A stretch of 64,000 nt of DNA from Hordeum vulgare subsp. vulgare (Eukaryota; Streptophyta; Magnoliopsida; Poales; Poaceae): the NCBI RefSeq assembly GCF_904849725.1, contig NC_058521.1, positions 434,142,676 through 434,206,675 on the forward strand, in the 5' to 3' direction. Below, one piece after another: positions 11,115 to 21,032 of the stretch; the stretch's first letter is position 1, and every line of letters starts with the position of its first letter. A program made the position numbers and the translations under genes. The notes below the pieces were generated by a model, which was not told where the DNA came from, did no database searches, and worked only from the letters and a program-made list of their open reading frames with translations.

Positions 11115-11309
11115 GAAGAATGCTGAAAGCACTCCCCAGTAATGAAACTAGAAGAATGTTGTTGATGGCCCACCAGCCCGTGGGTTCGCAGCAGTTTTCG
11201 AGGGTAGAGTATTCGACCCAAATTTATTGATTCGCACGATGGGAGGTGAGAGAATACTCTCAAGTATTAGCAGTTGAATTGTTAGATTCAACCACATCTG
11301 AAAGATTAG

Positions 11310-11515
11310 TATCTGCAAGCATAGTAGTAACAGCAAAGTAACGAGTAACGGCAGTGTAACGAGCAATAGCAGTGGCAAGGAACAACAGTAGTGACAATAG
11401 TAGCAAGTAGCAATAGTAGCAAGCAACAATAGCAGCAGAGCAAGACAAGTAACAACAGTAGCAATAGTAGTAGCAGCAGCAGAGCAAGAAAAGTAACAGC
11501 AGTAGGACAAACTCG
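11310..11515. repeat. Low-complexity agtagcaa-type tract in the C 3' LTR
   Basis: An imperfect trinucleotide/nonanucleotide run built from agtagca, agcaag and agtaaca words. It generates overlapping leucine/cysteine-rich open frames on the minus strand that are not genes. The partner LTR carries the equivalent tract at about 19630-19836. Confidence 0.6.
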
Positions 11516-12336
11516 TAGGCAATGGGTCGGTGATTTGTTTGGATGATATTCATCATGCAACAGCTATAACACGGAGAGATATGTGGCTAGCTCTCGTTCG
11601 TCAATGTGATGTAGGCATGCATTGCGTGTGTCGTCATACGTGCTTAGGGAAAAGAACTTGCATGACATCTATTGTCCATCCCTCCCGTGGCAGCGGGGTC
11701 CAAAAGGAAACTACAGGATATTAAGGTTCTTCTTTTAATAAAGAACCGGACAAACGCATTAGCACTTGGTGAACACATGAACTCCTCAAACTACGGTCAT
11801 CACCGGGAGTGGTTCCGGTTATTGTCACTCCGGGGTTGCCAGATCATAACACATAGTAGGTAACTACAACTTGCAAGATCGGATCGAAAACACACATATA
11901 TTGGTGACAACATAATAATTTCAGATCTGAAATCATGGCACTCGGCCCCTAGTCACAAGCATTAAGCATGACAAAGTAGTAGCAACATAAATCTCAGAAC
12001 ATAGTGGATACTAGGGATCAATCCCCATCAAAACTAACTCGATTACATGATAGATCTCATCCTACTCATCACCGCCCAGCGAGACTACGAATAGATTACT
12101 CACGAACGACGAAGATATTCATGGAATTGGAGAGGGAAGAAGGTCGATGATGACAATGGCGGCGATTTCCCTTCTACGGAGCCCAAGACGGACTCCAGAT
12201 CTTGCCTCCAGATGAAGAACAGGAGCTGGCGGCGCCTCCGTATCGACTTCTCCTTTTATTTTTTCTGGGACGAAAGGCAACTTACAGAGCTGGAGTTGGG
12301 GGCGGCAGGTGCGTGTGGGCCCCACAAGCCTGCCCA

Positions 12337-12358
12337 CCGCCACCAGGGGTGGTGGCGG
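12337..12358. other. GC-rich hairpin in U3 of the C 3' LTR
   Basis: Perfect 9-bp arms ccgccacca/tggtggcgg enclose a gggg loop. Outside them, gtgggccccacaagcctg and cagggg...tgtggcccac extend the symmetry. It sits just upstream of the TATA position in element orientation. The 5' LTR has the same structure at about 20650-20730. Confidence 0.7.
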
Positions 12359-12609
12359 AGCAGGGGATTGTGGCCCACTGGCCCACCCCCTGAGGTGGAA
12401 CTTGGTGCAGATATATTTGATATTTTCCAAAACTGCTCCCAGTAAATTTTCAGAACTTTTGGAGAACTTTGATTTCTGCACAAAAATAACACCAAGGAAA
12501 TTCTGCTGAAAACAGCGTCAGCCCAGGTTAGTTCCATTCAAATCATGCAAATTAGAGTCCAAAACAAGGGCAAAAGAGTTTGGAAAGTAGATACGATGGA
12601 GACGTATCA

Positions 12610-14541
12610 ACTCCCCCAAGCTTAAAACCTTGCTTGTCCTCAAGCAACTCAGTTGACAAACTGAGAGAGAAAGAAAAACTTTGACAAACTCTGTTTGATC
12701 TTGTTGTTGCAACTATGTCTAACTCATAACCAGAATTTCAGCAAGATCACAAGTTAACCACATAAGCAAATGACACAAAGGTCTCACGGTAAACTAATAT
12801 CAATGGCACAATCAACTAACGAGCAAATAATAATGAGTTTCAAATACCAACACTTCAATCAAACAAGCATGAAGCAATATGAATAGGTGGTATCTCGCTA
12901 GGTCTTTCTCAGACCGCAAAACATAAATGCAGAGCACTTTCAAAGATCAAGGGGTGACTAAACATTGTAATTCATAGCAACGAAGATCCAGTCATAGTCA
13001 TACTCAATATCAATGAAAAGCAAAGCATAAAAATGACAGAGGTGCTCTCTAATTGGTTCTTATATAAGAGGATGATGACTCGACAGGAAAATAAATAGAG
13101 AGGCCCTTCGCAGAGGGAAGCATTGATTTGCAAAGGTGCCAGAGCTCAAGCTTTGAGAACAGAGATAATAATTATGGGTGGCACGCTTTCATTGTCAACG
13201 CAATGACCAAGAGTTCTCAATATCTTCCATGCTACTCATGCTATAGGCGGTTCCCAAATAGAAAAGTAAAGTTTTAACTCCCCCACCACCAATCAATCAC
13301 ACTCCACGGCTAGCCGAATCCTCGGTACCATCCATACTAACATCAGTCCGGGGGAGTCTTGTTGTACAGTTATGTTTTCGATTTAAGCGTGGAACTGGGC
13401 AACCCAAATACCGGCGCCTTTCTCATGAATGACTGTGAATAAACACATGTCGAGGATAACACTCCTAGCATGGAAGATGCCAATAGCCTTCTGTCACCAC
13501 ATGAGCGGTTCGGGCATGCAAAACAGATTATTTCTTGAAGGTTTAGAGAATGGCACATGCGAATTTACTTGGAACGGCAGGTAGATACCGCAAATAGGTA
13601 GGTATGGTGGACTCTCATGGAAAACTTTTTGGTTTATGGAAGTGGATGCATAAGCAGTATTCCCGCTTAGTACAAGTTAAGGTTAGCAGAAGACTGGGAA
13701 GCGACCAACTAGAGAGCGACAACGGTCATCAAGATGCAATGAGTTTGACTAACATTGAATGCAAGCATGAACAGGATATAAATCACCATGAACACGAACA
13801 TCATAGAGGCTATGTTGATTTTGTTTCAACTACATGCATGAACATGCGCCTAGTCAAGCCACTTGAAACATTCAAAGGAGAATACCATCCTATCATACTA
13901 CATCATAGTCATCTCAAAATCTATGTTGGCATTCAAGACAAACCATTATAAGCTCTCAGCTAAATAAGCATGGCATCAGAAACTATGATCTCTAAGTTGT
14001 CGTTGCAAACATGGTTCTCTCACAAAAAGCTAAATCTGGGTCGACAAGCTAGTCATCTTTACAAAAACAAAATAGATAGAGTTCATACCAGCTTTTCAGT
14101 CTCAGTCACTTCATCATATATCATCATTGTTGACTTTCATTTGCACGATCGAACGATGTGAACAATAATAAGTGCATTGGACTAAGCTGAATCTGCAGGC
14201 AAACACAAAGGAGAAGACAAAATAATATGGCTCTTTGAAAGCTAAACAGGTAAGCATGTAAGAACCACTAAGCATTGCAACCAATATCTTCGACCTTGAC
14301 ACAAAGAAAAAGAAAACTATTTACACGGGAAAACTCCCAAAAAGCAAAAGAAGAAAGAAAAATCTTTTTGGATTTTCTTAAAAGGACACAAAACAAGAAA
14401 ACAAGAAAACAAAAAGAAACGAGCAAGGATAATACAGTGGCAAAGTGTAAACACCGGCTAACAATGTGAAAGCATAAGCATGAATGTAAAGCTGGTGAGA
14501 ACACGTACTCCCCCAAGCTTAGGCTTTTGGCCTAACTTGGT
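12610..14541 (-). other. 3' UTR of element C
   Basis: No gene is seen in this 1.9-kb stretch. It begins (minus strand) after the ORF2 stop with a conserved AAGCTTGGGGGAGTA block and ends at the polypurine tract AAGCTTGGGGGAGT directly before the LTR. It is closely similar, in reverse, to 21033-22986 of element A and more loosely to 52198-54033 of F. Short open frames here are incidental. Confidence 0.7.
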
Positions 14542-15607
14542 CTACTCCCATGGTGGGAAATAACCAGCTCTAGGGTACTCCGGAGCAGACTGTGGATGCC
14601 ACTGCTGTGTGAGCTTCTTCGGCTCCCACTGATAAACTGACGTCTGGTACTCGACTGGCGGCTCGGGCACGGGCGCGTGTGGTTGGGCCAAGCCCCAATA
14701 TGCGTAGATGTCCGCGGGCATAATAGTGTACCTGCCTGGATGAAGATTAAACAAAGAAGGAGCAGGCAAAGTAATAGTCTCTTGAGTACCCTGACTAAAC
14801 ACCAGGTTAAAAATCATCCGTCTACTAGCATCTCTATCCAGAAAATCATGGCGAACTATGCTATCATAATCTAGATGTCTCTCAGGGAGAAGCATCTCTC
14901 CTTCCTCTCCCAGTCTAATGGGTATCTCAAAGTGTCTGGCAAGACGGGTAGCATACATACCTCCATAGACAACACCTTTAGAATGGTTCAGGTTCAACCG
15001 TTGAGCTACTATAGCGCCCAAGCTATAAGTCTTATCGTTATAAAGGCCTTCGCAAAACCGCAAGGTCTGGAGAGCTAAGTGATGCAGCTTCCCCACGGCC
15101 AATCAAACATTTTCCCACAAATAGTGAGAAGTACCGAAGCACAGGAAAATGTATGCTAGCAATTCTAGCGCGAGACACTCCTCTCTCCTCTCCAACAGCA
15201 ACAGAACCAATGAAATCCTCCAAGTCCCGTGGACGAGGGTCACGGATATCCCCAACATAAGGTAATTTGCATACATTGCAAAAGTCCTGCAGCGTCATGC
15301 ACTGGGGGACATCGTATATCATGAACACAACCATGGGAGGATTCTTCCTCGGGTAAAAGTTGGAGCTTTGAACGAAAATATTGGTGAGGAGGAGGTATTG
15401 TGGGCACTTATCTTCAACAAACGCAGTAAGACCTGCGTTCTCCACCAAGTAATGAAAGTCTTCATAAAGTCCGACGGCGCGCAAAAATTCATCACTTGGC
15501 CACTCGCATGCTCGAACTTCTGTGACTCGAGGGACTACGAACTTAGGGTGGTTCTTCTCGTTCTCCTTGTGGTTACGGCTTGAAGAGCCTCTCACGAACC
15601 TCCTCAT
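14542..15607 (-). pseudogene. ORF2 of element C, one frameshift
   Basis: The start codon at 15605-15607 (MRRFVRGSSS) matches ORF2 of A, and the stop at 14542 follows YFPPWE. It contains ACEWPSD, a YEDFHYLVENAGLTAFVEDK core, CNVCKLPYVGDI, FVGKCLIGRG and YGGMYATRLARHFEIP. A single-base loss near 15060 (after SSPDLAVLR) shifts the frame; otherwise about 350 residues are open. It lies 0.8 kb downstream of gag-protease behind a U3-like block, so it is probably not made from the gag mRNA by simple readthrough. The product is unknown; it resembles the plant-transposon/ATHILA ORF type protein. No catalytic motif is visible. Confidence 0.75.
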
Positions 15608-16409
15608 CTTTTCCCCTTTTTTTAGCTCCAAGAATTTTTTAAATTTTTAGAGACTTCGAAAGAAAAGTGAATAAGGATTAACCCAACTTGTCGTAACTAC
15701 TCCAACTAGTGCCTAGAGACCGTATCACGCGCTAAAACTACTTGGGACCAGCTGAAATCAACATTTCTAGCTCAAGAACAGGGTCACCAAGGTAGCAAGA
15801 ATTCGCGAAGGATAAAGCACTAGAGCAAAAACTAATTGGACCAATGGAGGAGTCACTTACCAAGGAGTACTTTCCAGAAAACGGTTCGGAGAATGGTGCT
15901 TTGAGCAAGGGATCGAAAATCACACCCAAATGAGCAAGAACACGGGTTTGAGTTGCGAAACAATTTTTCCTGGAGGTGGAAGAAGAGGCTGGGAGTTGGA
16001 ATGAGTAGAGGGGGTGCCTGTGGGCCCCACAAGCTTGCACCACGCCACCACGAGGGTGGTGGCGGAGCAAGGGCTTGTGGCCCACTGGTCAGGCCCCTGG
16101 CCAGCTCTCAGGCCCAGAAATTTTCAAAAATTCCACAAAAAATCATACTAAAATTTCAGGACCATCGGAGAACTTCTATTTTTGAGGTATTTTTCTCCGG
16201 GATGCTAAAACAGAAAACAGGAAAAGCTAAACTAATTCTATCATTTTTCCTCTAAGCAACAGAAAAGGAAAACTCAAAACAGAGGTATGTGACTCTTTGA
16301 TTCATCCGTTTCATGGTCATCGAAATAAATCCGTCAATGGGATTGATCAAGTCCTTATGACAAAACCTTCTCGAATCGCAAGAGAGAACGGAGAATTTTT
16401 GAATAGCCA
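15608..16409 (-). promoter_or_regulatory. U3-like module between gag-protease and ORF2 of C
   Basis: No gene is seen. Around 16015-16100 a GC-rich hairpin (gtgggccccacaagc, then ccaccacgagggtggtgg, then gcttgtggcccac) repeats the arrangement of the LTR U3 hairpin. The adjacent bases (tttcaggaccatcggagaac, then aacagaaaacagg) parallel the LTR (ttttcaggacttttggagaa, then gctgaaaacag). The likely role is an internal promoter and leader for ORF2. No clear TATA box is visible; CTCTACTCATT occupies the equivalent place. Confidence 0.4.
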
Positions 16410-19288
16410 CTAAGTCACCTCAATGGGGATATGTATCTCCCCAACAAGCAAATCATACTTCATCTTGACACGAGGAATAGGGCATTCAACGCTCCCAATA
16501 AGAATCGATGAAGTACTTTTGATAGCATTGATGAAATGTACTCGATATCGTTTCTTCGGAAAGTGCACTGTGTGCTCATTACCATTGACATGGAAAGTGA
16601 CATTGCCTTTGTTGCAATCTATAACAGCCCGTGCCGTGTTTAAAAAGGGTCTTCCGAGGATGATAGCCATGTCATCGTCCTCGAGAATATCCAAGATAAC
16701 AAAGTCTGTTAAGTTAGTGGTATTAGCAACCACAACAGGCACATCCTCGCAAATGCCGATAGGGAAAGCAGTCGATTTGTCGGCTATTTGCAAAGAAATT
16801 TCAATGGGTGTCAGCTTATCCAACTCAAGTCTACGATAAAGAGAGAGCGGCATAACACTAACACTGGCTCCAATGTCACATAAGGCAGTTCTTACGTAGT
16901 TTCCTTCAATAGAGCAAGGTATAGCGGGCACTCCGGGATCACCAAGTTTCTTAGGAGTTCCACCTTTGAAAGTGTAATTGGCAAGCATGGTGGAGATCTC
17001 AAGATCTGGTATCTTCCGTCTATTAGTCACGATTTCTTTAATGTACTTGGCATACGGAGACATCTTGAGCATATCAGTTAACCGCATCTGCAGAAAGACG
17101 GGTCTTATCATCTCAACGAAGCGCTCAAAATCCTCATCATCCTTTTTCTTGGATGGCTTAGGAGGAAAGGGCATAGGTCTCTGAACCCATGGCTCTCTTT
17201 CTTTACCATGCTTCCTAGAAGTGAAGTCATTCTTGTCGTATCTCTTAGGTTGTGGATTATCAGGATTAACCGTAGGTTCAATCTCCACATCCTCATCATG
17301 GCTAGGTTGAGCATTATTATGAACATCACTGTCCATATTGTCACCAGGTTCATGTTCATCACCTGATTGTGTTTCTGCATCAGACGCAGAAATATCATTA
17401 GGTTCTTCAGGTGTGACAGTATTTCGTGAACTGGCGTGCAGGTTTATATCATCCTTCTTCTTCTCCTTAGGATGACTGGGTGTATCAGCATTGATTCCTT
17501 GAGAATCTTGCTCAATTCTCTTAGGATGACCTTCAGGATACAAAGGTTCCTGAGTCATTTTGCCTCCTCTAGTAATGACTCTGACAGAGTTGTCATTTAA
17601 TTCATTGAGCATGTCATTCTGAGCTTTAAGTACTTGTTCGACCTGAGTAGTAATCTTAGAAGCATGTTTACTCAAAAGCTTCAGATCATTGACATTTCTG
17701 TCTACACAAGCACTTAAATGGCTAAGCATACGAGTACTTTGTTCCAAATGTCTACTAACATAATCATTGAAACTCTCTTGTTTGGCAACAAAGTTGTCAA
17801 ATTCATCAAAGCATAGGCTAGCAGGTTTATCAAAAGGAGTATCAATCTCATCAAACCTACGCAGAGAATTCACTTCTACTACCTGTATCGGGTTATCGAG
17901 ACCATGGATCTCTTTGATAGGTGGTAGATTTTTCACATCTTCAGACCTAATGCCTTTCTCTTGCATAGATTTCTTGGCTCCTTGCATATCTTCGGGACTG
18001 AGGAATAGAATACCTCTTTTCTTAGGAGTTGGCTCAGGAGGTGGTTCGGGAATAGTCCAAGCATTATCGTTGATCAAGAGGTTATTCAGTAGGGTCTCAT
18101 CTTGTTCTACAGTTCGTTCCCTAAAACACAACCGGCACATCTATCTAGGTGGTCTCTAGAGGCATCGGTAAGTCTGTTATAGAGGATATCAAGTATCTCG
18201 TTCTTCTTAAGAGGGTGATCAGGCAAAGCATTTTGTAGCTGGACGAGCCTCCCCCAAGCTTGTGGAAGACTCTCTTCTTGGAGTTGAGCAAAGTTGTATA
18301 TTTCCTGCAAGGCAACTTGCTTCTTATGGGCAGGGAAATATTTCTCACAGAAGTAATAGACAATATCCTGGGGACTATGCACACATCCAGGAGCAAGAGA
18401 GGTGAGCCAGACTTTAGTGTCATCCTTTAGAGAGAAAGGAAACAGCTTAAGGATATAGTAGTGGCGGATCTTCTCCTCATTAGTGAAAAGGTTGGCTATT
18501 TCAGATAGTTTGGCAAGATGGGCTATGACCGTCTTAGACTCATAACCGTCAAAAGGATCAGATTCGACTACAGAGATTATCTCAGGGTCGACAGAGAATT
18601 CATAATCCTTATCGGTGACAAAGATAGGCGAAGTGGCAAACTTCGGGTCATTTTTCATCCTAGCTTCGTGAGATTTTTCCTTCCACTTGAGAAGTAATTT
18701 CTCAGCGTCATAGGCATCCTTACACGCAAGAAAATCCTTAGCTATCTCTCCCTCCATAACGTAACCCTTAGGTATATCAGGCAATTCATATCTAGGAGAG
18801 CTAGATCTAGCAGGAGAAAAAGCAGGTTCTATCTCAATAGTATCAGTAGTTTCAGAAGCATCGCGAGCATTGGCAGTAACTCTAGCAATATGAGCATCAA
18901 GGAACACTCCTAGTGGAACATCAGGCAAAGGAGTATCTCTAGAAGTATCAAGCATAGCATCATCAGGCAAAATAGCATCTCTAGCATCATGAGGCAAAGC
19001 AGTATCAAGCATAGCATCTCTAGCAGTATCAGGCAGAGTATCAAGCATAGCATCTCTAGCAGTATCAAGCAAAGCATTATCAGGCATAGTATCAAGCATA
19101 GCATCTCTAGCTGTAGTATCGTAAGCATCATCAAGCACATGCGACATATCAAGATTTCTAGCAGGAGGTGATGTCGCAAACTTACTCATAACTGAAGGTG
19201 AATCAAGTGCAGAGCTAGATGGCAATTCCTTACCTCCCCTCGTAGTTGAGGGCAAGACTTTGGTCTTCGGATCCTTCAGATTCATCAT
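16410..19288 (-). pseudogene. gag-protease polyprotein of element C, single frameshift
   Basis: The start MMNLKDPKTK at 19288 is 50 bp downstream of the primer site. Order: acidic repeat-rich N-terminus (MLDTARDA-type units, 18900-19130), gag core (about 18600-18180, EEKIRHYYILKLFPFSLKDD, then QAWGRLVQL), PEPPPEPTPKKRG, a coiled-coil-like stretch (about 17780-17570), a basic linker with PMPFPPKPSKKK, and a protease with DIGASVSVMPLSL (near 16870) and ILGRPFLNT. It ends IEVT* at 16410. One base is missing in a T run near 18120, moving from the first frame (to 18107) to the second (from 18140); A has the extra T. The protein ends at the protease, with no RT domain behind it. Confidence 0.85.
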
Positions 19289-19338
19289 AGTGATCAGCAG
19301 ATATAAATCCCAAGTAACTCAGAGAATATAGCAATACC

Positions 19339-19356
19339 TCCCCGGCAACGGCGCCA
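19339..19356 (-). other. Primer-binding site of element C
   Basis: The minus strand reads TGGCGCCGTTGCCGGGGA, the perfect Athila-type site, six bases inside the LTR end at 19363. Confidence 0.88.
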
Positions 19357-19418
19357 GAAAAATGATGATCTGCAATCTCTGGCGTTAGCTAGACAAATGC
19401 TTATGACAACAAACCTTC

Positions 19419-19434
19419 TCCTGCAACGGCACCA
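19419..19434 (-). other. Fossil primer-site-like sequence inside the 5' LTR of C
   Basis: The minus strand reads TGGTGCCGTTGCAGGA, 63-78 bp from the functional primer site and inside the LTR. It matches the fossil at 11099-11114 except for one base. Confidence 0.5.
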
Positions 19435-19629
19435 GAAGAATGATGAAAGAACTCCCGAGTAATGAAACTAGAAGAACGTTCTTGATGGCCCACCAACGCG
19501 TGGGTTAGTAGCAGTTTTTGAGGGTAGAGTATTCTACCCAAATTTGTTGATTCGCACGACGGGTGGTGATAGAATACTCTCAAGTATTAGCAGTTGAATT
19601 GTCAGATTCAACCACACCTGAAAGATTAG

Positions 19630-19836
19630 TATCCGCAAGCACAGTAGTAACATCAAAGTAACGAGTAACGGCAGTGTAACGAGCAATAGCAGCGGCAAGG
19701 AACAATAGTAGTGACAGCAGTAGCAAGTAGCAATAGTAGCAAGCGATAGTAGTAGCAACAGTAGCAGCAGAGCAAGACAAGTAACAGCAGTAGCAACAGT
19801 AGTAGCAGCAGCAGAGCAAGACAAGTAACATCAGTA
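19630..19836. repeat. Low-complexity agtagcaa-type tract in the C 5' LTR
   Basis: Counterpart of 11310-11515, with small length differences between the two LTRs. It encodes nothing recognisable. Confidence 0.6.
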
Positions 19837-20627
19837 GGACAAACTCGTAGACAATGGGTCGGTGATTTGTTTGGATGATATTCATCATGCAACAGCTATA
19901 ACACGGAGAGATATGTGGCTAGCTCCCGTTCGTCAATGTGATGTAGGCATGCATTCCGTGTGTCGTCATACGTGCTTAGGGAAAAGAACTTGCATGACAT
20001 CTATTGTCCATCCCTCCCGTGGCATCGGGGTCCAAAAGGAAACTACGGGATATTAAGGTTCCCCTTTTAATAAAGAACCGGACCAACGCATTAGCGCTTG
20101 GTGAACACATGAACTCCTCAAACTATGGTCATCACCGGGAGTGGTTCCGGTTATTGTCACTCCGGGGTTGTCGGATCATAACACATAGTAGGTAACTACA
20201 ACTTGCAAGATCGGATCAAAAACACACATATATTGGTGACAACATAATAATTTCAGATCTGAAATCATGGCACTCGGGCCCTAGTGACAAGCATTAAGCA
20301 TGGCAAAGTAGTAGCAACATCAATCTCAGAACATAGTGGATACTAGGGATCAATCCCCATCAAAACTAACTCGATTACATGAAAGATCTCATCTTACTCA
20401 TCACCGCCCAGCGAGCCTACGAATAGATTACTCACGAACGATGAAGAGCTTCATGGAATTGGAGAGGGAAGAAGGTTGATGATGACGATGGCGACGATTT
20501 CCCTTCTCCGGAGCCCAAGACGGACTCCAGATCTGCCCTCCAGATGAAGAACAGTAGGTGGCGGCGCCTCCGTATCGAAAACGCGACGAAAACTTCTCTT
20601 TTTATTTTTTTCTGGGACAAAAGGCAA

Positions 20628-20635
20628 CTTATAGA
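20628..20635 (-). promoter_or_regulatory. TATA box of the C 5' LTR
   Basis: The minus strand reads CTATAAGT just downstream of the GC-rich hairpin (about 20650-20730), about 325 bp from the LTR start. The same position in the 3' LTR is mutated. Confidence 0.5.
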
Positions 20636-20958
20636 GCTGGAGTTGGGGGCGGCAGGTGCTTGTGGGCCCCACAAGGCTGCGCACCGCCACCAGGGGGTGG
20701 TGGCGGAGCAGGGGCTTGTGGCCCACTGGCCCACCCTCTGAGGTGGAACTTGGCGCAGATATTTTTGATATTTTCCAAAACTGCTCCCCGTAAGTTTTCA
20801 GGACTTTTGGAGAACTTTGATTTCTGCACAAAAATAACACCAAGGCAATTCTGCTGAAAACAGCGTCAGTCCAGGTTAGTTCCATTCAAATCATGCAAAT
20901 TAGAGTCCAAAAGAAGGGCAAAAGAGTTTGGAAAAGTATATACGATGGAGACGTATCG

Positions 20959-21032
20959 AAGTCATACAGAAGTGGCATCCCCAGTCCACTCCGGAGTACC
21001 CCGGAGCTGGTTATTTCCCTCCTTGGGAGTAG
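20959..21032 (+). pseudogene. ORF2 of element A, last codons
   Basis: After the C insertion the plus strand reads QKWHPQSTPEY and ends PPWE with TAG at 21030-21032, matching the C-terminus of ORF2 in C (QQWHPQSAPEY, PPWE). This shows that C landed inside A's ORF2 about 25 codons before its end. Confidence 0.7.

Larger units (their letters stand above)
11046..12609 (-). repeat. 3' LTR of element C
   Basis: On the minus strand it runs from TGATACGTCTCCATCGTATC at 12609 to GCAGATCA at 11046, 1564 bp, paired with 19363-20958. The outer 170 bp at the 11046 end differ at many positions from the partner, while the middle differs at few. The TATA box of the 5' LTR (CTATAAGT) reads CTGTAAGT here. Confidence 0.88.
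11046..20958 (-). mobile_element. Element C: near-complete non-autonomous Athila-type element inserted in ORF2 of A
   Basis: Order on the minus strand: 5' LTR (19363-20958), primer site (19339-19356), gag-protease (19288-16410), U3-like spacer (16409-15608), ORF2 (15607-14542), 3' UTR with purine-rich tract (14541-12610) and 3' LTR (12609-11046). The flanks are agctc on the left and aagtc on the right, a degraded 5-bp duplication, and A's ORF2 reads across the site. RT, RNase H and integrase are absent. Only one frameshift in each ORF separates it from intact coding, making it the best-preserved non-autonomous copy here. Confidence 0.88.
19363..20958 (-). repeat. 5' LTR of element C
   Basis: It is 1596 bp and pairs with 11046-12609. 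Its outer terminus reads cgatacgtc instead of tgatacgtc on the minus strand (gtatcg at 20953-20958). Its inner end extends about 120 bp past the point where related LTRs (A, F) stop, and that extension contains a fossil primer site. Confidence 0.88.

Noticed and set aside
11148..11560. Leucine/cysteine-rich small membrane proteins on the minus strand (also 19534-19892)
   Set aside because: They come from the agtagcaa low-complexity tract of the C LTRs and appear in several overlapping frames.
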